A stretch of DNA of 10,026 nt from Candidatus Woesearchaeota archaeon (lineage in GTDB: Archaea > Nanobdellota > Nanobdellia > Woesearchaeales > UBA10216): NCBI GenBank assembly GCA_023269295.1, contig JAHFTU010000042.1, positions 1 to 10,026 of the forward strand. The letters are read 5' to 3'. How positions within the stretch are numbered: position 1 is the stretch's first letter; every line of letters begins with the position of its first letter. Made by a program: the position numbers and the translations under genes. The notes beneath the pieces are model-generated. The model did no database searches, was not told the origin of the DNA, and saw nothing but the letters and a program-made list of their open reading frames with translations. This document shows positions 1 through 5,557 of this stretch, piece by piece.

Positions 1-375
1 GCCGTTTTCCAGCTTCCTCTCAACTACCTGAAGGAACACCAACTCATCCCCCACTTTTGTCCTGGTTTTCCTGATTGTGCCTGCCGGGAGCTCGACCACA
101 TAACTGGCCCTGCTCTTCGCAGAATATGTGGTGAAGGGCTGCATTGCCGAAACCATCTCCACAACCTGCAACTTGCTGCTGAGGAACATGATGTCTATCG
201 GGAAAAAGACAAAGTACGTGTGCAGGCTTATTGGTATTTCCCTTCCGAACCTGAGCACCATGGCTGACTGGGTTGGCTTTGAAAACATCAGGCCGACAGC
301 CCTTCCAAGCGCAGAATCCGCAATCTTTGAGCGCGACGCAATAATCGTGTTTCTGGTAACGTTCTTTACAGGCAT
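1..375 (-). CDS. DUF192 / UPF0127 family protein, 3' end cut by window edge
   Basis: 125 codons are visible, starting at ATG 375-373, and the frame stays open to base 1, so the C-terminus is missing. An in-frame stop sits three codons upstream of the ATG, which fixes this start. The translation carries the DUF192 pattern: a G-L-M-F box near residue 31, then F-F-P-I-D-I-M-F near residue 60, and a Y-V-V-E-L-P-A-G segment near residue 91 followed by K-V-G-D-E-L. These match the family core of GLMF, a hydrophobic PLD-x-x-F strand and a V-L-E-L-xAG strand. The family is small (about 110-160 aa) and its biochemical role is unknown. No signal peptide or membrane segment is visible here, although many relatives are exported. 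A second, longer-looking frame on the same strand (44-391) is a shadow with no family features. Family assignment is firm; function is not. Confidence 0.87.
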   Translation of the reverse strand, partial: MPVKNVTRNTIIASRSKIADSALGRAVGLMFSKPTQSAMVLRFGREIPISLHTYFVFFPIDIMFLSSKLQVVEMVSAMQPFTTYSAKSRASYVVELPAGTIRKTRTKVGDELVFLQVVERKLENG

Positions 376-405
376 AGAATATCAAAACCATGATTTTCGC
401 GCTTG

Positions 406-413
406 TTATTAAG
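406..413 (-). promoter_or_regulatory. Possible TATA box of the DUF192 gene
   Basis: On the minus strand this reads CTTAATAA. Its centre is about 34 nt from the ATG at 375, which would leave a leader of roughly 8 nt. No Shine-Dalgarno sequence precedes the ATG, which fits a nearly leaderless transcript. The box is weak, and transcription could instead continue from the tRNA gene just upstream. Confidence 0.35.
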
Positions 414-430
414 CTTTGCGGCTTTGCGAA

Positions 431-438
431 AAAAAATA
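431..438 (-). terminator. Oligo-T terminator of the tRNA gene
   Basis: Eight consecutive T residues on the minus strand begin two bases past the tRNA 3' end. Archaeal RNA polymerase terminates at such U-runs without needing a hairpin. Confidence 0.65.
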
Positions 439-474
439 ATGGGGATGCTGGGATTTGAACCCAGATCCGAGGCT

Positions 475-520
475 TTCTTCTATGGGTTTTTCATCGCCTT
501 TCGGCTCAGTTCTCCAAACA
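475..520 (-). ncRNA. tRNA-Trp 37/38 intron, candidate box C/D guide for Cm34
   Basis: This 46-nt intron lies between G37 (521) and A38 (474). It contains box D-like CTGA (509-506) and box C-like GCGATGA (497-491, one change from RTGATGA). They are joined by GCC-GAAA-GGC, a likely kink-loop. The seven bases directly upstream of the box, TTTGGAG (518-512), can pair with the whole anticodon loop of the spliced tRNA, residues 32-38, with one G-U. The base five nucleotides from the box (G514) faces C34, as the D+5 rule requires. Haloarchaeal and other euryarchaeal tRNA-Trp introns are known to guide 2'-O-methylation of C34. Here only one guide is seen; residue 39 is G rather than the U39 that the haloarchaeal intron also targets. 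In linear order the D box precedes the C box, so a C-guide-D RNA would form only if the intron circularises. The splice motif is imperfect (one C-A mismatch in its 4-bp helix). Confidence 0.68.
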
Positions 521-550
521 CTGGAGGCCCCCATAATGCCGGGCTGTACC

Positions 551-590
551 ACCTGCAGCGCCTATTCAACGCGGCAGATTTGTTTATACT
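551..590 (-). other. Putative non-canonical tRNA intron at position 8/9
   Basis: Forty nt separate acceptor residue T8 (591) from G9 (550). A bulge-helix-bulge-like fold can be drawn. The bulge GT/A is followed by GTAT, which pairs with GTAC of the D stem (one G-U). The second bulge is GT/G (552-550). The outer helix is GGGAT against AGCCC with one A-G mismatch. CTGC/GCAG closes the interior of the intron after an 8-nt loop on the 5' side, so the motif is relaxed rather than canonical. Because TxGTA occurs on both sides, cut points between 7/8 and about 12/13 give almost the same tRNA; 8/9 fits the fold best. Confidence 0.65.
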
Positions 591-624
591 ACATCCCCAT
601 AACACAAAAGGCGCCCCATAAACG

Positions 625-633
625 TATTTAAAT
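625..633 (-). promoter_or_regulatory. TATA box of the tRNA-Trp gene
   Basis: Minus strand reads ATTTAAATA, centred about 31 nt before the first tRNA base (598), the normal archaeal distance when transcription starts a few bases ahead of the tRNA. The core is palindromic, but on the plus strand the start it would give (near 655) is less well placed for the gene at 717. Confidence 0.6.
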
Positions 634-664
634 GTTATGACGCTTTAGTTGCGGCTGCGGAAAA

Positions 665-675
665 GATTATTAAAC
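665..675 (+). promoter_or_regulatory. Probable TATA box of the amino acid permease gene
   Basis: GATTATTAAAC is an A/T-rich box centred near 670. The expected start of transcription is near 697, leaving a leader of about 20 nt that still contains a GAGG ribosome site at 704-707, nine bases before the ATG at 717. Confidence 0.45.
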
Positions 676-716
676 AGAAGAAGTGAAGATATGAAGCTAA
701 AAAGAGGCAACATAGA

Positions 717-1856
717 ATGAACAAGCGATTCCTTGAAGCGGTTGCAACGCTCACCGGCACAACAATGGGGGCAGGCATGCTCGGAATCCCTTATGTTGTG
801 GCAAGGTCAGGAACAGCCATTGGGCTGGCCCACATTATAATAATAGGCGCCGCTGTCATGCTTGTCAACCTGTTGCTTGGAGAAGTTGTGCTCAGGACAA
901 AGGGCAACCACCAGCTTACAGGCTATGCCGGGAAATACCTTGGCAGCACAGGAAAAAGGCTCATGGCTATCACCATGGCAGCTGGGATTTACGGCGCACT
1001 GCTCGCATACATCATAGGCGCAGGGACCTCGCTCAGCGCAATTTGGCCGCAGCTGCCGCCAGTTGCAGGAAGCATAATCTTCTTCGCAATTGCTTCGGCC
1101 ATCATCTATTTTGGCTTGGAGGCAGTTGAAAAATCCGAGCTGCTGCTGGCATTCCTGACTGTGGCCATAATCACTATTATAATAGTGGCTACGATTGCCT
1201 CTGATAAGTTCTCAGCCGCTAATTTCACAAAAACAAGCTTCGGGAACGCGTTCCTGCCTTACGGGGTTGTGCTTTTCGCCTTCCTGGGGGCTGTGGCAAT
1301 CCCTGAAATGAAGGAAGAGCTTGGCAAAAGCAGGGCGCTGCTAAAAAGAGCTATAATAATAGGCGGCCTGGTGCCCATTGTCCTTTACTCACTTTTTACT
1401 GTGGCAGTAATCGGAATAAGCGGGGCAGCAACGAGCCAGATTGCAACAACAGACCTCGGCGCGAGGCTTGGCACGCTTATGGCGGTATTTGCAAACCTGT
1501 TCGCTGTCATCGCAATGGGCACATCATTCATAGCGCTCGGGCTCGCCCTCAAGGAGATGTACGTGTATGATTACAAGCTGCGCAGGAATGCGGCCTGGAT
1601 CCTGACGTGCATAGTCCCGCTGGCTGCATTCATGCTTGGCGTAAAAAGCTTTGTTGCTGTGCTTGGAATTGCAGGGGCCGTAGCAGGAGGAACAGAGGGA
1701 ATACTGCTGATACGAATGCACAGCAAGGCACAGAATAGAAGAACGGAGATAAAACCAGCATATGCCATAAAAACAGGCAGGCTCCTGGCGGCAGCACTGA
1801 CAGCAATGTTCCTCATAGGAATAATTTACGCAATAACAAAAGCAGCCGGCGGCTAG
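717..1856 (+). CDS. Aromatic/neutral amino acid permease (Trp/Tyr permease-like, APC superfamily)
   Basis: 379 aa, an integral membrane protein with about eleven hydrophobic segments (roughly 8-28, 34-55, 82-104, 117-134, 140-161, 181-197, 211-234, 254-278, 291-309, 311-332, 354-374). Residues 14-20 read GTTMGAG followed by M-L-G-I-P-Y, the unwound first-helix substrate and ion site typical of HAAAP-type carriers. The segment F-A-F-L-G-A-V-A-I-P-E-M (187-198) is the matching sixth-helix motif. These point to ion-coupled uptake of amino acids across the cell membrane; specificity for tryptophan or tyrosine cannot be read from the sequence. Length is slightly short for the family (about 400 aa) but complete. 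The start is ATG 717 with GAGG at 704-707. Next to a tRNA-Trp gene the amino acid link is suggestive only. Its stop lies 9 bp from that of the convergent gene. Confidence 0.87.
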   Translation: MNKRFLEAVATLTGTTMGAGMLGIPYVVARSGTAIGLAHIIIIGAAVMLVNLLLGEVVLRTKGNHQLTGYAGKYLGSTGKRLMAITMAAGIYGALLAYIIGAGTSLSAIWPQLPPVAGSIIFFAIASAIIYFGLEAVEKSELLLAFLTVAIITIIIVATIASDKFSAANFTKTSFGNAFLPYGVVLFAFLGAVAIPEMKEELGKSRALLKRAIIIGGLVPIVLYSLFTVAVIGISGAATSQIATTDLGARLGTLMAVFANLFAVIAMGTSFIALGLALKEMYVYDYKLRRNAAWILTCIVPLAAFMLGVKSFVAVLGIAGAVAGGTEGILLIRMHSKAQNRRTEIKPAYAIKTGRLLAAALTAMFLIGIIYAITKAAGG

Positions 1857-1865
1857 GCAGGCGAC

Positions 1866-3098
1866 TTATTTCTTTTCCTTCTTCTCAAAAGCAAAGAGAA
1901 TGCCAATTATGGCGAGAAACGCAAAAACGCCAATGATTATGTATAGGCGGTAAACAGAAACAAAATCCCTCACTGCAATAAGCGCATCAAGCGGGGAGCT
2001 CGGCAGGCCGCTCATAGCTGGCAATTTGACATTAATGCCATGGGCAGAAAGCCACTTCCTAAACACAGTTGCTGCAATAAAAACACCAATTAAAGCTGCA
2101 GCAATTACCACACCGATTACTTTCCAAATATTTTTCCTAGCAGCAGCCAAAACTCCAGCAAGCCAATCAAACCATCCCCTGAACCACTCAGGAATCCCGC
2201 CAAGCTGGCCTGTCCTGTGAGAGTAAAGTACGGATCCGGCAAAAAGAATTACAACTGCCGCAATGGCAATTTTCTGCCAAACAGCATTTGGCACTTTTGA
2301 TACTCGTGACTTGAGGCTGCTGATTGAATTCAAAACCGATCTTTTTATTTTGCCGGCAAAACCCTTAACTGCCGCAAATGCCTTCTTCATTTGCAGGGCC
2401 GACGATGCGGAATTATTTTTTGGTGCTGACACCTTAACTTGCTTTTCCTCTTTCACCAACTGCTTTGCCGGCTCAGGCGGAGGCTGCACCCTTGTGACAG
2501 CAGATAAGAAACGCGAAAGCGCATTCTCCCTTGTGGCGTTAGCGCCGTTATTTGCAGCTACAGCTGGCTGCACAGCGGGCTGGGTAATGTTGGCGGACTT
2601 TGTCTCGTTATGGCCGCGGCCAAACGCGCTGCTTAAGCTCGGCGTTACAGACGCCAGGATGATTAAGCCGACAACTGCGAGTGCAATGACAACCGCTGCT
2701 ATGGCTTTAGAGTTGGCAGGAGCTGATCTCACTGAGACTGGCCTCAGCGGCCTCGGCTTTTCTGCAGCCTGCTCCTTTTCAGGCCCGAAAACATCCTCCC
2801 ATGCATAGCGCACAGGCACTCTCTTTTTGGCAACTGCAACCTTAGCAACTGTGACGAAAGAAATTCCGGCACGCCTTCTTTTCTTCAGGGCAACAATAAC
2901 CGCTCCAAGATAAATAAAGAGTACCAGAATGATGAAAAGGCCGGCTGTAGCTGCGATTGAAACATTATGATACGTGACAAAGGCAGGGAGCTGCAGCAGG
3001 TCAGAGTAATGCCCGAAAACCAAAACAAGAGGGGCAGTCAGGAGAAACAAAAAAGCCAGCAGCATAACAAAGAAAACAGCTGATTTATTATTTGCCAT
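1866..3098 (-). CDS. Six-segment membrane protein with a large outside loop, function unknown
   Basis: 410 aa from ATG 3098. A TTG three bases upstream is also in frame, but the GGGGG ribosome site at 3107-3111 is eight bases from the ATG. Hydrophobic segments lie near 8-28, 49-71, 132-151, 276-293, 326-345 and 384-404. KKRRR (72-76) after the second segment and the charged tail EKKEKK place both termini inside by the positive-inside rule. The loop between segments 3 and 4 (about 152-275) is then outside and holds N-glycosylation sequons at N164, N170, N187 and N228; N45 in the first outside loop is another. A Pro/Lys-rich stretch (203-222) is followed by a basic amphipathic region (237-268). 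I recognise no family. It sits at the end of a run of surface genes but has its own promoter. Its 3' end supplies a pyrimidine-rich tract that may also stop the convergent permease transcript. Confidence 0.8.
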   Translation of the reverse strand: MANNKSAVFFVMLLAFLFLLTAPLVLVFGHYSDLLQLPAFVTYHNVSIAATAGLFIILVLFIYLGAVIVALKKRRRAGISFVTVAKVAVAKKRVPVRYAWEDVFGPEKEQAAEKPRPLRPVSVRSAPANSKAIAAVVIALAVVGLIILASVTPSLSSAFGRGHNETKSANITQPAVQPAVAANNGANATRENALSRFLSAVTRVQPPPEPAKQLVKEEKQVKVSAPKNNSASSALQMKKAFAAVKGFAGKIKRSVLNSISSLKSRVSKVPNAVWQKIAIAAVVILFAGSVLYSHRTGQLGGIPEWFRGWFDWLAGVLAAARKNIWKVIGVVIAAALIGVFIAATVFRKWLSAHGINVKLPAMSGLPSSPLDALIAVRDFVSVYRLYIIIGVFAFLAIIGILFAFEKKEKK

Positions 3099-3106
3099 CA
3101 AAATTT

Positions 3107-3111
3107 CCCCC
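3107..3111 (-). promoter_or_regulatory. Ribosome site deciding the ATG start at 3098
   Basis: GGGGG on the minus strand lies eight bases before ATG 3098 and only five before the alternative TTG at 3101. The same G5 arrangement occurs before the gene starting at 5457. Confidence 0.5.
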
Positions 3112-3133
3112 TAACGAAAATCACAACAACTAG

Positions 3134-3150
3134 TTACTACTCTAAAATAG
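3134..3150. promoter_or_regulatory. Near-palindromic operator-like site, copy of the 9586-9599 palindrome
   Basis: Plus strand reads GTTACTACTCTAAAATAG. It differs at two positions from the 9582-9599 region, whose core CTATTCTAGAATAG is a perfect palindrome. It lies about where transcription of the 3098 gene should start. A regulator that binds here would block initiation; the function is inferred. Confidence 0.4.
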
Positions 3151-3153
3151 GTT

Positions 3154-3169
3154 CTATTATTTAAAGTTT
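3154..3169 (-). promoter_or_regulatory. BRE/TATA promoter of the 3098 gene
   Basis: Minus strand AAACTTTAAATAATAG: a purine-rich BRE-like AAAC followed by TATA-type TTTAAATA. An identical 16-nt block sits before the 5457 gene. The expected start is near 3136, giving a leader of about 38 nt. Confidence 0.6.
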
Positions 3170-3240
3170 CTGCCCACGTGCCAGAGACGCTGCTGCTACT
3201 TTTGCTTTATAAAATAAGAAAAGAGAGAAAAGATAAAATA

Positions 3241-3255
3241 ATTAAAAAGAAAAAA
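3241..3255 (-). terminator. T-rich terminator after the S-layer-like gene
   Basis: Within 20 nt after the TGA stop (3261-3259) the minus strand has T6, a C, then T5, and continues T-rich to about 3205. This is the U-tract type of archaeal terminator; no hairpin is evident. Confidence 0.55.
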
Positions 3256-3258
3256 GGC

Positions 3259-4884
3259 TCAGTAGTATGTCTGGGTTCCTTCCTCGCCTGCGCCCGGGCC
3301 CTTCATTCTCCTGAAGGCAACAACCACGCCGACAACTACGAGGACGACTATCAGCACAATCAGGCCGAGCTGCAAGAGCTGCACGAGGCTGCCAACGCCT
3401 GCGCCTGTGCCTTCAACAACGTTAGCAGACAGCGGAAGCTCCTTCACAACGTCGCCTGCCTGGTCCTTCACCCTGATGGTGAAGCCCTGCCCGCCAGCGC
3501 CGCCCTTTGCCGAAACAAAGGCGTAAACTGTCTGGCTGTCACCAGGCTTGACTGTAACAATGTTGCTTGGGCTGAGCTTTACCGTTGCCCAGTCAGCACC
3601 GATTACTGACAAACTGTAGGTCTTTGTCTCAGTGCCGCCATTCATTATTGTGAGCGGGTATGAAACAGCAGCTCCACCGGCCTCAACATTCTGAGGCTCA
3701 GCATTGTAAACAATCTTCACGCCATTGGCTGAGACAGATGAAGAAGAGCCTGCAGATGATGCTTCGCATGTGCCCTTGGTAACAGTTATCTGCTTTGCTG
3801 CAGCCACTGTCTTGTCACCCTGCTCAAAAGTAACGACAGCCTTGACATCGTAAGTGCCAGGCCTTGCGCACGGGTCAACCCTGAGGAAGAACTCCTCTGA
3901 AGTGGCTGACTCATCTGATTTTAATTCGTTGATAAAATCAGGGGTTGCTGTAACGCCAAGCTCAGGAATGCTGACCTGGACCTTGACGTCCTTCTCGTTC
4001 TTGTCACCCTGGTTCTTGACCCTGACTGTAGCGAGAATTGCCCTGCCAGCCTGGACGGTATCCTGTGGGTTAACGCTGAAGTCCTTCACAATAACATCAT
4101 GTGACGCTGGGGTAACCTTAATCCTGAAGTCCTTTGTGACCTCGTCATTGTCCCTTCCGCCAACAATAACCCTAATCCTGTAAGTGTCCTCCTGAACCCT
4201 GGCAGGCAGCTTCATGTTAAGCGTCTTGACATAGCTGACTCCCTTCTGGACATCAAACGGCCCTGCTGAGTCGCTGATAGGGTCATTCCTTCCGAACTCA
4301 AAGCCAGTAACGAAAGACCTTATCTCAACATCCTTTGCGTCGCTGTTTGCGGTGAGCTTTACCTTAAGCGCGAAAGACTGGCCACGCTCCATATCCCTGA
4401 TATTTGTGTCAGATGAGCTGAGCTCAAAGTTGTCAATCAGGACGCCATCAACTGTAACTGGCACCTTGTTCCCTGCTGAAGGGGCGCCTGAAACAACAGT
4501 TGTAGCAGTAGCCGAACCAGCATCAGTGTTGGTTGCTACCTGGGCCGTAAACTTAGCTGTCTGGCCAACAGATGCTGCTGAAGGCACAGTTACTGTGAAA
4601 TCCGCAAGGCACACAAGCTGGGAGTTGCAGTTAACGCTCTGAGGCGAAACAGGCCAGTTGAGGTCGCTTGCAAGAGTTATAGTGTTAATGAACTGAGGCG
4701 GCTGAACAACAGCGGTGTCATTTGATGCTGAAACAGAAACCTTAAACGTGGTCCCAGCAATGACATTTGAAGGCAGGCTGACAAATGAAACCTTAGGCGC
4801 GGCTGCGGTAGCAACCGAAGACAGCAAAAGCATGCTGACGATAGACATCAAAAGAACGACAAAAACGCTTTTGGATACTTTCAT
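3259..4884 (-). CDS. Secreted, membrane-anchored Ig-like/CARDB surface protein (S-layer-type)
   Basis: 541 aa from ATG 4884. An in-frame TTG at 4890 would lie one base from the GGGGTGG ribosome site (4898-4892), so the ATG, seven bases away, is preferred. Residues 1-29 form a signal peptide with a Lys-rich start and an A-T-A-A-A end. Then come about four beta-sandwich domains (roughly 30-132, 143-260, 263-370, 388-490), of which the third is CARDB-like with S-I-P-E-L-G-V-T-A. A 24-residue hydrophobic anchor (about 500-523) is followed by RRMK and a short tail ending Q-T-Y-Y. The layout of signal, Ig repeats, helix and basic stop matches archaeal S-layer-type or adhesin proteins, so it should stand outside the membrane. 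It has a strong promoter, one of the best TATA boxes here, consistent with high expression. The exact role, lattice protein or adhesin, is not shown. Confidence 0.82.
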   Translation of the reverse strand: MKVSKSVFVVLLMSIVSMLLLSSVATAAAPKVSFVSLPSNVIAGTTFKVSVSASNDTAVVQPPQFINTITLASDLNWPVSPQSVNCNSQLVCLADFTVTVPSAASVGQTAKFTAQVATNTDAGSATATTVVSGAPSAGNKVPVTVDGVLIDNFELSSSDTNIRDMERGQSFALKVKLTANSDAKDVEIRSFVTGFEFGRNDPISDSAGPFDVQKGVSYVKTLNMKLPARVQEDTYRIRVIVGGRDNDEVTKDFRIKVTPASHDVIVKDFSVNPQDTVQAGRAILATVRVKNQGDKNEKDVKVQVSIPELGVTATPDFINELKSDESATSEEFFLRVDPCARPGTYDVKAVVTFEQGDKTVAAAKQITVTKGTCEASSAGSSSSVSANGVKIVYNAEPQNVEAGGAAVSYPLTIMNGGTETKTYSLSVIGADWATVKLSPSNIVTVKPGDSQTVYAFVSAKGGAGGQGFTIRVKDQAGDVVKELPLSANVVEGTGAGVGSLVQLLQLGLIVLIVVLVVVGVVVAFRRMKGPGAGEEGTQTYY

Positions 4885-4891
4885 TTTCAAA

Positions 4892-4898
4892 CCACCCC
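4892..4898 (-). promoter_or_regulatory. Ribosome site GGGGTGG deciding the 4884 start
   Basis: GGGGTG can pair with CACCTC of archaeal 16S rRNA with one G-U. The longer string TTGGGGTGGTTT is the same before the gene starting at 9502, so the two leaders resemble each other beyond the core. Confidence 0.6.
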
Positions 4899-4955
4899 AA
4901 CACTATTATTTGCAACAAAATAATGCATTATGTTGTCACTGTGATACCATGCTTC

Positions 4956-4963
4956 TATATAAA
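4956..4963 (-). promoter_or_regulatory. TATA box of the S-layer-like gene
   Basis: Minus strand TTTATATA inside GTTTATATAG. The expected start is near 4933, giving a leader of about 48 nt before ATG 4884. Confidence 0.6.
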
Positions 4964-4993
4964 CATTTCGCTTTTTTAGCATACAAGAGTAGT

Positions 4994-5018
4994 TACTTTA
5001 CTTAACTATGATAAAGTA
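4994..5018. promoter_or_regulatory. Inverted repeat upstream of the S-layer-like promoter
   Basis: TACTTTA and TAAAGTA form perfect 7-bp arms around an 11-nt spacer, about 30-60 bp upstream of the TATA box at 4956-4963. Position and symmetry suit an activator or repressor site. It begins with AGTTAC, similar to the GTTACTA half of the other operator-like sites in the window. It could also be a weak hairpin after the 5077 gene. Confidence 0.4.
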
Positions 5019-5076
5019 GTATTGAATTTGCCGTCTGCTTTTCCTACAATCATTTTCATTGTTTATCGACGTAGTT

Positions 5077-5457
5077 TTACTGCAGTAAGACCGGCCTGAA
5101 TTTTATCCTTCTGCCCTGCTCGCTGTTAAAGGCGATTTGCATGTAAGGGTCAAATTCTGCCGGAATTGGAGCCTCTATGTGGACTGTCTGCTTCTTGTTC
5201 TTTGAGAAGTCAACACGGTGCCCTGCCCTGATGCCAAGCTCAGGGACAGAAACAACCACTTTTGCGTCAGTGAGCTTCCTGTCAGCATTCAAGCTTACGC
5301 TCACCAAGAAATCCGAATCAAGCTGGTAAGCTGAAACGTGGCTGATTTGCACAACCTTGTCGTTTGGCCTGACTTCAGCGGCTGCAGCGCTTATTGCGGA
5401 TGAGAAAACAGCAATCATAACAAAGAGCGAAACAAGGAACATCTTCAGTGAAAGCAT
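5077..5457 (-). CDS. Small secreted single CARDB-like domain protein
   Basis: 126 aa. Residues 1-27 are a signal peptide (hydrophobic core 7-22, then repeated Ala). The mature part of about 100 aa is one beta-sandwich domain with V-S-V-P-E-L-G-I-R-A at 69-78, the same signature as the CARDB-like domain of the 4884 gene and the last domain of the 8229 gene. No membrane anchor or cysteine remains after cleavage, so it is probably soluble outside the cell or held by a partner. It is shorter than the other two CARDB copies, and its N-terminal strand is reduced. ATG 5457 is chosen for GGGGG at 5467-5471, nine bases before it; Met6 is an alternative. It has its own promoter, 27 nt after the stop of the PIN-like gene. 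Role unknown; a subunit or ligand of the large surface proteins is a reasonable guess. Confidence 0.75.
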   Translation of the reverse strand: MLSLKMFLVSLFVMIAVFSSAISAAAAEVRPNDKVVQISHVSAYQLDSDFLVSVSLNADRKLTDAKVVVSVPELGIRAGHRVDFSKNKKQTVHIEAPIPAEFDPYMQIAFNSEQGRRIKFRPVLLQ

Positions 5458-5466
5458 TTTATCAAA

Positions 5467-5471
5467 CCCCC
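5467..5471 (-). promoter_or_regulatory. Ribosome site of the 5457 gene
   Basis: GGGGG nine bases before ATG 5457, as before the 3098 gene. Confidence 0.45.
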
Positions 5472-5529
5472 AAAACTACAAGTTGCCAATGAAAAAATAA
5501 TGAAAGCTTATTCCAGCACAAAAAGCAAC

Positions 5530-5545
5530 CTATTATTTAAAGTTT
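5530..5545 (-). promoter_or_regulatory. BRE/TATA promoter of the 5457 gene
   Basis: Minus strand AAACTTTAAATAATAG, identical over 16 nt to 3154-3169. The expected start is near 5512, giving a leader of about 55 nt. Confidence 0.6.
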
Positions 5546-5557
5546 TTGCATGTGACG

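Larger units (their letters stand above)
440..598 (-). tRNA. trnW: tRNA-Trp (anticodon CCA) with two putative introns
   Basis: Removing two introns gives a 73-nt cloverleaf. The acceptor stem GGGGATG (598-592) pairs 7/7 with CATCCCC (447-441), with discriminator A at 440. T8 is 591 and G9 is 550. The D arm (549-533) has A14, G18-G19 and A21. Anticodon stem GGGGC (531-527) pairs with GCCTC (473-469) with one G-U. The loop is C-T-CCA-G-A, anticodon at 524-522. The variable loop is 4 nt. The T stem CTGGG/CCCAG closes the loop TTCAAAT. CCA is not encoded. Exons are 598-591, 550-521 and 474-440. Identity rests on the CCA anticodon and A73, and archaeal tRNA-Trp genes commonly carry a 37/38 intron. 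The upstream intron is required because GGGGATG lies 40 nt too far from the D arm. Exact splice points are inferred. Confidence 0.92.

Noticed and set aside
44..391. 115-codon open frame on the minus strand at the left edge
   Set aside because: It overlaps the DUF192 gene in another frame; only the 375-1 frame has family motifs.
592..598. Split or permuted tRNA instead of an intron
   Set aside because: All parts lie in normal 5'-3' order on one strand with a promoter before and a T-run after; an intron is simpler.
403..621. 72-codon open frame on the plus strand
   Set aside because: It lies across the tRNA-Trp gene on the opposite strand and has no protein features.
691..720. Nine-codon frame ATG 691 to TGA 720 overlapping the permease start (ATGA)
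   Set aside because: Attractive as a coupling leader peptide, but the probable transcript start (near 697) is downstream of its ATG and nine codons can arise by chance.
1524..1816. Two minus-strand frames inside the permease gene
   Set aside because: Shadows of the permease, with no start signals or domain content.
2026..2808. Plus-strand frames of 64 and 181 codons
   Set aside because: Antisense shadows of the 3098 membrane-protein gene; no ribosome site and no recognisable domain.
3178..3609. 143-codon plus-strand frame
   Set aside because: Begins in the A-rich terminator region and continues antisense to the S-layer-like gene; its Cys/Ala/His-rich composition is that of a shadow.
5046..5062. 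ACAAT-N7-ATTGT hairpin after the 5457 gene as terminator
   Set aside because: Five A/T-rich pairs with no T-run behind; too weak to claim.
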